This document shows, in pieces, positions 1 through 8,928 of a DNA stretch of 64,000 bases; position 1 is the first letter of the stretch, and every line of letters starts with the position of its first letter. Origin of the DNA: Paraburkholderia ginsengisoli NBRC 100965 (GTDB lineage: Bacteria > Pseudomonadota > Gammaproteobacteria > Burkholderiales > Burkholderiaceae); the NCBI RefSeq assembly GCF_000739735.1, contig NZ_BBJF01000019.1, forward strand, positions 62,001 through 126,000, read 5' to 3'. A model generated the notes under the pieces. It was not told where the DNA came from, did no database searches, and worked only from the letters and a program-made list of their open reading frames with translations. Position numbers and translations under genes: made by a program.

Positions 1-460
1 GGCTGGTCCAGTGACCGCCCGACGGGTCGGGGTTCAGATTGATCGCCACGTTGCCGTACTGTTCGACACACTTGACCAGTTCCGGAATGCATGTTGCGGT
101 GTCCACGCCGGGACTTTGCGGCAGCATCGCGGCCGGCACGAAACTGTCGGGGAACAACTGGCTCACCCGGTAGCACAGCTCGTTGCAAATAGCGGCCCAC
201 GTGCTGGAGATTTGCGCGTCGCCAATGTGATGCGCCATGAAGCTCGCGCGCGGACTGAAGATCGTCAGATCGAGGCCGCGCTCGCGCATCAACTTCAATT
301 GATTACTTTCGATCGATTCGCGCAGTTCGTCGTCGCTGATCTGCAATTCCGACGCCTTCGGCATCTCCGACGGATTCTTGATGCCCGCGATCTGGCGGTT
401 GCGCCACGACTCCAACGCTTTCGGCGCGGTAGTGTAGTGGCCGTGAATGTCGATAATCAC
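1..460 (-). CDS. ligJ: 4-oxalomesaconate hydratase (LigJ-type amidohydrolase), N-terminal part
   Basis: Partial gene; its 3' end lies beyond the left edge, leaving about 153 residues. The GTG start has a good AGGAGAG site three bases upstream. The protein opens with MIIDIHGHYTTAPKALESW, whose HxH is the first metal-binding strand of the amidohydrolase barrel, and continues with SPRASFMAHHIGD and NLNPDPSGGHW, all typical of LigJ. LigJ hydrates 4-oxalomesaconate to 4-carboxy-4-hydroxy-2-oxoadipate in the gallate/protocatechuate 4,5-cleavage pathway, in the cytoplasm. It lies 126 bases downstream of an aromatic-acid transporter on the same strand, which supports the assignment. Related decarboxylases of the same fold (gamma-resorcylate type) are the main alternative. 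Confidence 0.8.
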   Translation of the reverse strand, partial: MIIDIHGHYTTAPKALESWRNRQIAGIKNPSEMPKASELQISDDELRESIESNQLKLMRERGLDLTIFSPRASFMAHHIGDAQISSTWAAICNELCYRVSQLFPDSFVPAAMLPQSPGVDTATCIPELVKCVEQYGNVAINLNPDPSGGHWTS

Positions 461-586
461 GGTCTCTCCTCAGAAAATGATTTGACCAGCGACGCGTTGC
501 GATACGACTCGCGCGCGCCGCGTTCCTGCTCGAGCGGCTGCGTGTGCCGCTCTCTGCGCATATCAATGTGCAGCTCGATATGCAGC

Positions 587-1948
587 TCAATGCGCCGCAT
601 TGGCGCTGACCGTCGCCTCACCCGCGCTCACGCGCTGACTCACGAGAATAGCAATCGCAGCCAGTGTAGCGGGGATCGCCAGCATCGCGAGGATCGCGCC
701 GAACTGCCAGCCGAAGCCGAGCAGCGCGCCGCCGATTGCCGAACCGAAGATGCTGCCGAAGCGGCCCATGCCGAGCATCCAGCTCACACCGGTCGCACGC
801 GCCACCGTCGGATAACGGCCAGGCGCATACGCGTTCAGACCGGTTTGCGCGCCGCTCATGCAGAAGCCCGCGGCAAACACCAGCAAGGCCAGCGACGACG
901 ACAACGCGCCGATATAACCCAATGCGAGCACGCACAGACCGCCGCCCAAATAGGCCGCGCTGATCACCGGCGCGGGGCGGACCTTGTCCATCACCCAGCC
1001 GACCAGCACTGCGCCGACTGTGCCGCCAATCTGGAACATCGCGGTAATGTTGGCGGCCGCGGTGACCGTCAGGCCGGCGTCTTTCATCAGCGTCGGCAGC
1101 CAGCCGGTCAGCAGATAGATCACGAGCAGGCCCATGAAATACGTGACCCACAGCGCGAGCGTCATCGAGCCATAGCCTTGCGAGAAGAGCACGCCGATCG
1201 GCTTGCGCGTCGGCAGTGGCGGTTCGCTGGAGACGAACACTTCGTCGCCGGCAAAGCGCGCGCCGCACACGCGGCCGAGCACCGCGCCGATACGCTTGGG
1301 CGATGCGCCACGCACGGCCAGCAAACGGGCCGATTCAGGCAGCAGCCAGATCTGGAACGGGATCAACAGCAACGGCAGCGCGCCGCCGAAGATCAGCACC
1401 GAGCGCCAGCCATGAACCGGAATCAGCCAGCCGGCAGCAAAGCCGATCAGCGCCGAACCGAGGTTGAAGCCGGTGAACATGATGGTGATCAGCAATGCGC
1501 GTTTGCGCTGCGGCGCGTACTCGGACAACAGCGTCGTCGAGTTGGGCATCGCGGCGCCCAGGCCGATACCGGTCAGCAAGCGCAGCACGGCCATCGCGGT
1601 CGGCGTCTGCGTGAAGGCGGTCGCAATCGTGAACACGCCGAAGAGGAAGACCGACGTAATCAGCACCCACTTGCGTCCGATGCGGTCCGACGCCGGTCCC
1701 GCCGTCAGCGCGCCGATCACCAGACCGATCGGCGCCGCGCTCATCACGAGGCCGAACGCGGGCCGCGAAATGCCCCAGTCGTGAATGATGGAAGGCGCGA
1801 CGAAGCCCATGATGGCGACGTCCATGCCGTCGGCCGTCACGATCAGGAAGCACAGCGCCACCAGCAGCCACTGATAGGCCGAGATCGACCGTTCGTCGAT
1901 GAACGCCTTGATATCAATTCTCTTACCGCTCGTCATTCCACTTGTCAT
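587..1948 (-). CDS. MFS transporter, aromatic acid:H+ symporter family
   Basis: 453 residues with about 12 hydrophobic segments. TADGMDVAIMGFV in the first helix is the acidic DGxD-type signature of the aromatic acid/H+ symporter family (PcaK, MhpT, GalT). GPASDRIGRKWVL is the MFS loop 2-3 motif, and the N-terminal cytoplasmic leader is short. The ATG at 1948 has AGGAGA six bases upstream; a second in-frame Met lies four codons in. It is transcribed toward the ligJ-type gene and is divergent from a tannase-family gene 1.2 kb away, so gallate or a related hydroxybenzoate is the likely substrate. That specificity is inferred from context, not residues. Inner membrane. Confidence 0.88.
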   Translation of the reverse strand: MTSGMTSGKRIDIKAFIDERSISAYQWLLVALCFLIVTADGMDVAIMGFVAPSIIHDWGISRPAFGLVMSAAPIGLVIGALTAGPASDRIGRKWVLITSVFLFGVFTIATAFTQTPTAMAVLRLLTGIGLGAAMPNSTTLLSEYAPQRKRALLITIMFTGFNLGSALIGFAAGWLIPVHGWRSVLIFGGALPLLLIPFQIWLLPESARLLAVRGASPKRIGAVLGRVCGARFAGDEVFVSSEPPLPTRKPIGVLFSQGYGSMTLALWVTYFMGLLVIYLLTGWLPTLMKDAGLTVTAAANITAMFQIGGTVGAVLVGWVMDKVRPAPVISAAYLGGGLCVLALGYIGALSSSLALLVFAAGFCMSGAQTGLNAYAPGRYPTVARATGVSWMLGMGRFGSIFGSAIGGALLGFGWQFGAILAMLAIPATLAAIAILVSQRVSAGEATVSANAAH

Positions 1949-3144
1949 CAGATTTCTCCTGTCTCCTTTACTGGTTTTATCGCGCGGCCGAAGCTCGTAG
2001 CTTCACGCTCTCGTTGGTCCCGCTTCCGGTCATGCCGATGGCGACTCGCATACCTTTCCCAAATGATCCGGACTGAAGGTAGCGGTTCGGCCTCCGGCTC
2101 CAAAAGGGCGGGTTAACCAGATGTGTGCACGGAGTATCCGCATTTTTGCTGTTCCGCATAGCAGCGCCGGCGGTCGAAAAACACCTCGTTCTGCCCATCG
2201 GATAAGGCGCGAGCGCAATCCGGACGCCCTCGGTGGCGGGTTCGGCAAGCGTCCTCCAAAGCGCACCTCGATAAGCAGATCAGATGACTCGGGAACGAAG
2301 TCGCATAGAACGTGGACGATAGACCGATGCTTTTCGCCGTTGCGTCGATTCGGGCCTGACGACGCCGATTGATACCCGTCAATGCGCGATCTATAGGAAC
2401 GCAAACTGGTTGGCGTGGACGACGTGTCGGCTCTGCTTCGAACTCACACGGCGGCCGCGACTCGCATCGTCTTCCTCATGACGCGCGGAGCGTCGTCTTC
2501 AACAAAGTGCGAGCATCGCGGCGTCCATCGATTGCACTTTCAATTTCAATCTCTTTCGATCTCTTTCCCCATCTAAAAAAATTATTGCGTGTCGTCGCGC
2601 GGACCGCTCCCGAGAGCGTGAGGCGAGTTCGTGAGCGACACGCCAATCCTTGTGCGGTCGGCCTGCCGGCAGGGATCGATTGAAACGGCGGCGGCTCTAT
2701 TAGCACGTCACCGGCCTCGCCGCTTGCGCAAGATTCTGGTTAACCCCCGATTTCGCCCCACTTCCCGCACAGCTAACGTCGCGACAAAACTCAGCGGGCA
2801 CGGCCACGCGCTCCGGCATTTCGAATAGAGACAGGACTACGTGAAGAGCGCCTTCGAAGCGGCCATTCAAAACAAGTTAGGCATCTTGAAGAACGGAGTG
2901 CGGCTCACTCGATTTGTTCCGCGCGCCCTGGCGGGTCGTGACGAATAAGCACAGCGCCGGCAACTATGCCGACGCCCGGAAAGACATCAGTGGGAAACGA
3001 AGTATTAAAAACGAAGTATTAAAAGAGGAGATGTGAATCCATGAAGCTAAGTAGGCAATGCGCAAATCGCGCGCGCGTCATGCGGTCCGGACGCACATGC
3101 GTAGTTCTGATGCTCGATGAAGACAATCACTCAAGGAGACAGGC
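1949..3144. other. Gene-free divergent intergenic region
   Basis: About 1.2 kb between the leftward transporter and the rightward tannase. Frames on both strands are short, overlap each other, lack convincing ribosome-binding sites and resemble no family I know. An AT-rich patch lies near 2540-2590. A short frame around 2841-2948, ending in RALAGRDE, might be a gene remnant but cannot be supported. The region presumably holds both promoters. Confidence 0.6.
2995..3024. repeat. Tandem 14-bp duplication
   Basis: The unit AAACGAAGTATTAA occurs twice in tandem, starting at 2995 and 3009, with matching A residues after the second copy. An AGAGGAG and an ATG that opens no usable frame follow at once. 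It looks like a recent slip duplication in the leader upstream of the tannase gene. Confidence 0.75.
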
Positions 3145-4911
3145 ATGAGAACGCTACATCCCGTCGGGCTGCTCGCGCGCGCTCATACGCGCACGGCCTC
3201 GCTGCTGACCCTGCTCGTCGTGTGCGTGAGCGCCACGATCGTCGCCGCGTGCGGCGGCAACGGCGGCAGCGGCGGTCTCAGCCCCACACCGCTGGCTGTC
3301 GTCAATCCGGTCGTCGATTGTTCGAAGCTCGCCTCGGTCGATATCACCGATATCGGCGGCGCAGGCAGCTCGATTACGTCGGCTACCGTCACGGCCGCTA
3401 CGGTCAACGGCGCCACCGTCAACTTCTGCACGGTGAAAGGCACGCTCGCGCCGTCGAACACGTTCGAGGTCGCGCTGCCAGTCGGCACGTGGACCCAACG
3501 CTTTGCGGAACTCGGCTGCGGCGGCCTGTGCGGCAACCTGAGCGATCCGACCAAGCAAAGCTCGTTCAGCTTCAGCTACACCTGCCCGTTGGTGCAGCAA
3601 GGTGGCTTCGTGACGGCGGCGACCGACATGGGCCACTCGGGCCAGGATACGAGCTGGGCGTCGGACCCGCAAAAGCAGGCTGACTTTGCATACCGCGGTC
3701 AGCACATCACGACGCTCGCGGCGAAGAAGCTCATCAAAGCCTACTACGGGCAGGCGCAGAAGTACTCGTACTTCATTGGCTGCTCGGACGGCGGCCGCGA
3801 AGCGCTGATGGCCGCGCAACGCTACCCGACCGACTACAACGGCATCGTCGCTGGCGCGCCGGCTGCTCACTTCCAGATCCAGAACTCGCTGTATCACGGC
3901 TGGAGTGTGGAATCGAACAGCACCACCGGCACCAGCCTCGGCAACGCCGTGCTTTACGCCGACAAGGCGCAAGTGCTGCACAAAGCTGTCGTCGCTGCTT
4001 GCGGCGGCACGAGCGGCGCGCCCGACGGCCTGCTGACCGATCCGCGCACCTGCCACTTCGATCCGGCGACGATCCAGTGCGCGAACGGCGCGACGAGCAC
4101 CGCCAACTGCCTGACCGCAGCCGAAGTCACCACCGCCACCAGGATCTACAGTGGCCCGACGGATGCCACGACCGGTGAACGCATGCTGGCCGGTTCGCCG
4201 CAGTACGGTTCGGAAGCCAACTGGGTCGGTGTCGAAGTACCGACGACGAACTCGACGGATGCACCGGTGCCGACGAAGGGTCTGTTCAGCTACAACATCG
4301 TGACCGGCGCGTACAACCTGATCTTCACGGGTTCGCCGAGCATGCCGAACATCGACACATTCGGCTATCACGACGCAAGCTTCTACACGAACTTCCTGCA
4401 GGCCAACCACCCGCTCAACGATGCCACCAACCCGGACCTGTCCGCATTCAAGAGTGCTGGCGGCAAGCTGATTCTGTGGCACGGCTGGGCTGACCAGCAC
4501 ATCTCGCCGCTCTTCACGATCGCATACTACGAAGCGATGCAAAGCACGATGGGCGAGTCGAACGTGAACGACTTCGCGCGACTGTATGTCGTGCCGGGCG
4601 TGGGTCACTGCGGCGGCGGCGAAGGCTTCCCGAACATCGACCTGGTCTCGCAGGTGACCGGTTGGGTCGAGCAGGCGAAGGCGCCGAATTCGGTCATGAC
4701 GTATCAGACCGACTCGAACAACGCGGTGACCGCGTCGCGTCCGGTGTACCCGTATCCGGCCATCGCGAAGTACACCGGCTCCGGCGACTGGCACAGCGGC
4801 AGCAACTACACGCAAGCCGCAGCCGTGTATACCGCGAAGACGCCTGCATGGGCCGGCTCCAGCTTCTACAAGCCGTATGCGTTGAAGTCGCAGGGTGTCG
4901 CGGCGCCGTAA
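3145..4911 (+). CDS. Tannase/feruloyl esterase family alpha/beta hydrolase (lipoprotein)
   Basis: 588 residues. The N-terminal hydrophobic segment ends at VAAC, with Cys36 followed by a Gly/Ser-rich linker, so this is a predicted lipoprotein exported across the inner membrane. The family's CS-D-HC arrangement is complete: Cys213-Ser214 in GCSDGGREA (nucleophile), Asp450 in WHGWADQHISP, and His488-Cys489 in GVGHCGGGEG, where the two Cys normally form a disulfide linking Ser and His. The family hydrolyses gallate or hydroxycinnamate esters. The nearby LigJ and aromatic-acid transporter favour galloyl or similar phenolic esters as substrate (inference). AAGGAGACAGGC precedes the ATG at good spacing. 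Confidence 0.9.
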   Translation: MRTLHPVGLLARAHTRTASLLTLLVVCVSATIVAACGGNGGSGGLSPTPLAVVNPVVDCSKLASVDITDIGGAGSSITSATVTAATVNGATVNFCTVKGTLAPSNTFEVALPVGTWTQRFAELGCGGLCGNLSDPTKQSSFSFSYTCPLVQQGGFVTAATDMGHSGQDTSWASDPQKQADFAYRGQHITTLAAKKLIKAYYGQAQKYSYFIGCSDGGREALMAAQRYPTDYNGIVAGAPAAHFQIQNSLYHGWSVESNSTTGTSLGNAVLYADKAQVLHKAVVAACGGTSGAPDGLLTDPRTCHFDPATIQCANGATSTANCLTAAEVTTATRIYSGPTDATTGERMLAGSPQYGSEANWVGVEVPTTNSTDAPVPTKGLFSYNIVTGAYNLIFTGSPSMPNIDTFGYHDASFYTNFLQANHPLNDATNPDLSAFKSAGGKLILWHGWADQHISPLFTIAYYEAMQSTMGESNVNDFARLYVVPGVGHCGGGEGFPNIDLVSQVTGWVEQAKAPNSVMTYQTDSNNAVTASRPVYPYPAIAKYTGSGDWHSGSNYTQAAAVYTAKTPAWAGSSFYKPYALKSQGVAAP

Positions 4912-4969
4912 GCAGCGAGTCTGTTTTCAGGTAAGCAAAATCCCGCCGATGCATGGCGGACCTCAATGA

Positions 4970-5002
4970 AAAAATGGCGGCTCAAATTGAGCCGCCATTT
5001 TT
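4970..5002. terminator. Bidirectional rho-independent terminator
   Basis: Perfect inverted repeat with 16-base arms (4970-4985 and 4987-5002) around one central A. The AAAAA and TTTTT ends give a U-tract in both directions. It sits between the convergent tannase and cytochrome genes and can stop both transcripts. Confidence 0.9.
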
Positions 5003-5037
5003 CTTTCATCCGCATGAGCGCAATCGCGACGCTCGGT

Positions 5038-6432
5038 TCACCGGCGTTTGCGTAGCAGCAGGAACAGCAGGCCCAGCACGACCAGCGCCCCGACAGCCAT
5101 CCCCACGCGCGCAATCGTAATCAGCGGCGATGCCGCGCCGCCCGCGCGCAAGGTCTTCACCTGCTCCACGGTCACCGATGCAGCCGGATTCCCGTACTGC
5201 TTGAGCAGATAGTTGCCGAGCGTCGTGATCTGCTGATCGGATAGCAGGCGGCCGAACGCGGGCATCAGCACATCCGGCGCGCTGTCCTGACGATGCACGC
5301 CTTCGAGCATCACCATCACGAGGTTATTGCTGTTCGTGTGACCGAGCGCCGTATTGTGAAAGAGCGACGGCAGCCCCGGACCGTCGATACCTTGTCCAGT
5401 CCCTTCACCCTGCGCCTGGTGGCAGCTCGCGCAATACGCGTCGTAAAGTTGCGGACCGCTCATCCGGTTCGCGTCGTCGGGCAGCGGCACGCCGCGAATC
5501 TCGTCGAGGCTCGAACGCGCGCCGCCCCACGTATGAGCGGGTTGGCGGTCGCCGGCATTGCGCACCGGCGGCGTCGACTTGAGGTAGACCGCCATCGCGC
5601 GCAGATCGCTCGCATCCAGATGCTGGAAGCTGTTGTCCACGGCTTCGGCCATCGGCCCCGCCGCCTGCGCGCGATCCTCCACGTGACCGGTGCGCAGATA
5701 CGCGGCGAGTTCCTCTTCGCTCCACGAGCCGATCCCGCTCAGCGCGTCCGACGAAATGTTCGGCGCGTACCACGTGCCGACCACGCTGCCGCCGAGACTC
5801 GCCGATATGTCCTCGGCCATCAGCGCATTGCGCGGCGTATGACAGGTGCTGCAATGCGCGAGCCCACGCACCAGATACGCGCCGCGATTCCACTCGACGC
5901 TCTTCGCCGGATCAGCCTTGAACGGTTCGCGATCGAGGAACAGCAGATTCCACGCAGCCATCGACAGACGCACGTTGAACGGGAACGGCAAAGCGGTCGG
6001 CGGTGGCGACGTGTCGACCGGCGCAACGCCCTGCATGAAGTACGCGTACAGCGCCTTCACGTCGTCGTCGCTGACCTGCGCGTACGACGTGTAGGGCATC
6101 GCCGGATACAGATGCTGGCCGTCGGCCCGCACGCCGCGCCGCAGCGCCGCGCTGAACTGGTCGAGCGTGTAGTTGCCGATGCCATGCGTTTTCGACGGCG
6201 TGATGTTGGTCGAGACGATCTCGCCGAGCGGCGTCGCGAGCGACAGGCCACCCGCGAACGGCTTGCCTTGCGGCGCGCTGTGACACGCGATGCAATCGCC
6301 GGCCCTGGCGAGATACTCGCCGCGCTTGACCAGGTCATCCCCGGCCGCGTGGGCCGTGGCCGCGAAACCTGCCGACGCGAGCAGGGCCGCGCACAAACGG
6401 CGTGTGAACGCCGTGAACGGTAAATAAGTCAT
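5038..6432 (-). CDS. Triheme cytochrome c subunit of membrane-bound FAD dehydrogenase
   Basis: 464 residues. A signal peptide ends near AATAHAA. Three CxxCH heme sites follow, CIACH (47-51), CSTCH (194-198) and CASCH (334-338), and a C-terminal membrane helix precedes LLLRKRR. This is the layout of the cytochrome subunit of gluconate, sorbitol, fructose and FAD-glucose dehydrogenases. It takes electrons from the flavin subunit to ubiquinone on the periplasmic face. The ATG at 6432 lies two bases after the stop of the flavoprotein gene, indicating translational coupling; the open frame upstream of it is a shadow. A terminator follows. Confidence 0.92.
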   Translation of the reverse strand: MTYLPFTAFTRRLCAALLASAGFAATAHAAGDDLVKRGEYLARAGDCIACHSAPQGKPFAGGLSLATPLGEIVSTNITPSKTHGIGNYTLDQFSAALRRGVRADGQHLYPAMPYTSYAQVSDDDVKALYAYFMQGVAPVDTSPPPTALPFPFNVRLSMAAWNLLFLDREPFKADPAKSVEWNRGAYLVRGLAHCSTCHTPRNALMAEDISASLGGSVVGTWYAPNISSDALSGIGSWSEEELAAYLRTGHVEDRAQAAGPMAEAVDNSFQHLDASDLRAMAVYLKSTPPVRNAGDRQPAHTWGGARSSLDEIRGVPLPDDANRMSGPQLYDAYCASCHQAQGEGTGQGIDGPGLPSLFHNTALGHTNSNNLVMVMLEGVHRQDSAPDVLMPAFGRLLSDQQITTLGNYLLKQYGNPAASVTVEQVKTLRAGGAASPLITIARVGMAVGALVVLGLLFLLLRKRR

Positions 6433-6434
6433 CT

Positions 6435-8033
6435 TCAGGCGTTGGCGTGGATGTGTTCTGCCGAGCGCAGCGCGAGCGCGACGGCGGTGAGCGTCGAGTT
6501 GACCGTGGCGGCCGTGGGCATCACACCGGTACTCGCGATATACAGGTTCTCGTGATCGTGCGTGCGCCCGAATGCGTCGACGACCGAGTCCTTCGGATCG
6601 TGGCCCATGCTCATGGTCCCGGTGATGTGCTGGTTGTTGCCATACACGCCGTCCGGGCTGTAGCGCAGGTTCGTGCCGCCCATCAGCTTCGCGATGCGCG
6701 TGTACTCTTCGCGCGCGGCGGCCATGCCCTTGTGGACGTAGTCGCTCATCGCGTAGTGCATCTGCGGCGTCGGAATGCCGAGCGCGTCCTTGCGGTCGCT
6801 GAGCGTCACGCGATTGTTCGGATCGGGCAGGATTTCCAGCACGTTCTTCAGGCTGCACTGACGCGCCGCGTGATAGCGGATCTGCTGTTCGAGCTCATCG
6901 CCATACACGCCCTTCGCGATCAGCGCCTGCGTGACCGACAGCACTTGCGACGCGTTCGAGATGTCGATACGGAACGCCGCATGCTCCGAACGGAACGCAC
7001 CGTCGCGCAGCGAGTTGATCGAACTCGGGCTCATCGGGCCACGACCGGGCCACAGTTCTTCATCGGCGTCGAACACGAGACCATTGCTCGGGTGATCCAT
7101 CAGATGACGGCCCACCATGTCCGAGTTGTTCGCGAGGCCGTTCTTATACTTGTCGCTCGCGGACAGCAGCAACAGCTTCGGACTCTCGATCCCGTTCGCG
7201 GCCAGAATGAAGGTCTTGCCCGTCACGCGGTGCGAGACCTTGTTCCGATCGTAGTAATGCACCGCCGCAATGCGGCCGCGCTCATCGTGCTCGATGCGGT
7301 ACACCACCGCGTTTTCGACCAGCTTCGCGCCGGCCTTCTCGGCTGCGTCCGCTGCGAGGCCGCCGTGATATTGCGCGTCGATCGGGCAGATCGGCATGCA
7401 GTTGTTGTTGCCGCAGCAGGCCGGACGGCCGTCGTAGTTGCGGCTGTTGCGCGCGGTCGTATTGGTGATGACCTCGTAGCCGCCCGGCGCGAGCCGTTCA
7501 CGGAAGCGCTGTTCGAGAAACGATTCGGCGACCGGCTGCATCGGAAACGGCTTGCTGCGCGGCGAACCGTTGTTCGGCGCGCCGGACACGCCCATCTTCA
7601 CTTCCGCTTCGTAGTAGAAGGGTTCGATATCTTCGTAGGAGATCGGCCAGTCGCGGCCCACGCCGTACAGCGTTTGCAGGCGAAGGTCGCTCGGCAGGAT
7701 GCGCCACGCCTGCGCGGCCCAGTGCCAGGTCGTGCCGCCCACCATGCGGATGTACTCGGCCTTGTACGGATACGGACCCGCCTGCACGAGATAGTTGTTA
7801 TCGACGGGCTGGTAGACCGGATGCGGCGCCCACGATGAAAAAGGGTAAGGCGACATGAAGTCGTTCTTACGCGGCGAATTGCGGAAATTCGCGACGATGC
7901 GGCCGCGATCCACACGCGGTCCCGCTTCGAGTATCAACACCGAGGCGCCTTGCGAGACGAGACGATGGGCTGCGAGCGAGCCGACGATACCCGAGCCGAT
8001 AACAACGATATCGGCTGACAACTGGTCAGACAT
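6435..8033 (-). CDS. FAD-dependent GMC-family dehydrogenase, catalytic subunit
   Basis: 532 residues. The N-terminal VVIGSGIVGSLAA is the dinucleotide-binding glycine motif for FAD, VGGTTWHWAAQAW is the second GMC signature region, and the C-terminus has the expected HITGTMSMG and a GMC-type TAATVNSTLTAVAL. Four cysteines at 206, 207, 212 and 216 (CCGNNNCMPIC) match the iron-sulfur-type cluster region of bacterial FAD-glucose dehydrogenases. It oxidises a polyol, sugar or sugar acid in the periplasm and passes electrons to the downstream cytochrome. There is no signal peptide of its own; export probably relies on the Tat-type small subunit encoded upstream. The substrate cannot be told from sequence. 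Confidence 0.9.
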   Translation of the reverse strand: MSDQLSADIVVIGSGIVGSLAAHRLVSQGASVLILEAGPRVDRGRIVANFRNSPRKNDFMSPYPFSSWAPHPVYQPVDNNYLVQAGPYPYKAEYIRMVGGTTWHWAAQAWRILPSDLRLQTLYGVGRDWPISYEDIEPFYYEAEVKMGVSGAPNNGSPRSKPFPMQPVAESFLEQRFRERLAPGGYEVITNTTARNSRNYDGRPACCGNNNCMPICPIDAQYHGGLAADAAEKAGAKLVENAVVYRIEHDERGRIAAVHYYDRNKVSHRVTGKTFILAANGIESPKLLLLSASDKYKNGLANNSDMVGRHLMDHPSNGLVFDADEELWPGRGPMSPSSINSLRDGAFRSEHAAFRIDISNASQVLSVTQALIAKGVYGDELEQQIRYHAARQCSLKNVLEILPDPNNRVTLSDRKDALGIPTPQMHYAMSDYVHKGMAAAREEYTRIAKLMGGTNLRYSPDGVYGNNQHITGTMSMGHDPKDSVVDAFGRTHDHENLYIASTGVMPTAATVNSTLTAVALALRSAEHIHANA

Positions 8034-8063
8034 TGCTGTGTTCCTTGAATTACCGCTGAAGCG

Positions 8064-8606
8064 TCAGGCGGCCGTGAGAGGGTTGCGGCTCCAGGCTCCG
8101 TAGGGTCCGTATGCGTAGCTCGGCGGCTTCAGCCGGTCCGCTACGACGACGTTCATCAGACTCGTTTCGTACGTGACGCAACGCGCAACCGGACCCGCGC
8201 CGACCACGCCGACATACCAGGCGGTCGCGATCTGACGCGGCAGTTTGGCGAACGGCGCGTTGGCGGCATCGAGCGCGGCCTGCAACTGCGGTGCCGCGGA
8301 CGGATTAGCGGCGATGAACGCCGCCAGCGCATCCAGCTGTCCGGCAAACGACGGAACCGTGGCGACGAGACCGGCATACAGACGGTTTGCCTGGGTCGGG
8401 TCGAGCGCCGCACGGCCGGTGATCACGCGCGACACGCTCAGAAACGCTTCCGGCGCATTGGCTTGCGCGGGGGCTGCGGTTTGAGCTCTGGCCAACGACC
8501 AGGGGATGAAGGAACTTGCGTAGCTCGCCAGGATGCTGGCGAGCAGAAGTCGCCGACCGGCATTCGGTGCGGCGTGGCCCGTATCGGGCTCGTGAGGTTG
8601 AGTCAT
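8064..8606 (-). CDS. Small (gamma) subunit of FAD dehydrogenase, Tat-type signal
   Basis: 180 residues from the Met at 8606. GRRLLLASILASYASSFIP is a twin-arginine-like signal ending near ARAQ. The rest, with QIATAWYVGVVG and a C-terminal YGPYGAWSRNPL, fits the sorbitol dehydrogenase/gluconate 2-dehydrogenase subunit 3 family. In FAD-glucose dehydrogenase this subunit escorts the signal-less flavoprotein through Tat and helps its maturation. It is first of three genes (gamma, alpha, beta), and 30 bases separate it from the catalytic gene. An upstream in-frame extension to an earlier start is open but has no homology character. Confidence 0.85.
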   Translation of the reverse strand: MTQPHEPDTGHAAPNAGRRLLLASILASYASSFIPWSLARAQTAAPAQANAPEAFLSVSRVITGRAALDPTQANRLYAGLVATVPSFAGQLDALAAFIAANPSAAPQLQAALDAANAPFAKLPRQIATAWYVGVVGAGPVARCVTYETSLMNVVVADRLKPPSYAYGPYGAWSRNPLTAA

Positions 8607-8816
8607 TTGTAAGTAAAAGTCCTGATACACCGGCGCCGGGAAACATGCTTGCTTTTCGGCATGGGGCGCGATTATAGCGCGGGAGCGGCGATGTGTTCTT
8701 TCCGGCGCACAGGGGAATGGCGGGTTGGCCGGCGGACCGAGGGTTGTCTGTTGCTGACGGCGGTTCGCGGTGGCTTCGGCGTGGGGGGCGCCGTCTTTTG
8801 GGCGGGACATCGGCGT

Positions 8817-8839
8817 AAAAAAGCGGCCGTTCAGGCCGC
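8817..8839 (-). terminator. Rho-independent terminator of the substrate-binding protein gene
   Basis: Read on the minus strand: GCGGCC, loop TGAAC, GGCCGC, then six T. It lies about 90 bases beyond the stop of the leftward binding-protein gene and just upstream of the dehydrogenase operon. Confidence 0.8.
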
Positions 8840-8928
8840 CATTCCAGATTGCATCACGCCAAAAAACAAAAAGGCTCCGATGAAGTGCACACACCCCATC
8901 GAAGCCCCAGTTCAGTCTCTACAGCAGA

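Noticed and set aside
570-590. Short direct repeat TGCAGCTC in the gap between ligJ and the transporter
   Set aside because: Two imperfect copies of eight bases; too short to mean anything alone.
11-2116. Long plus-strand open frame of about 700 codons
   Set aside because: Antisense to the ligJ-type and transporter genes; Arg/His/Gln-rich with no fold-like pattern, a common shadow in GC-rich DNA.
2030-2828. Several short frames in the gap before the tannase gene
   Set aside because: They overlap on both strands, lack ribosome-binding sites and show no family resemblance.
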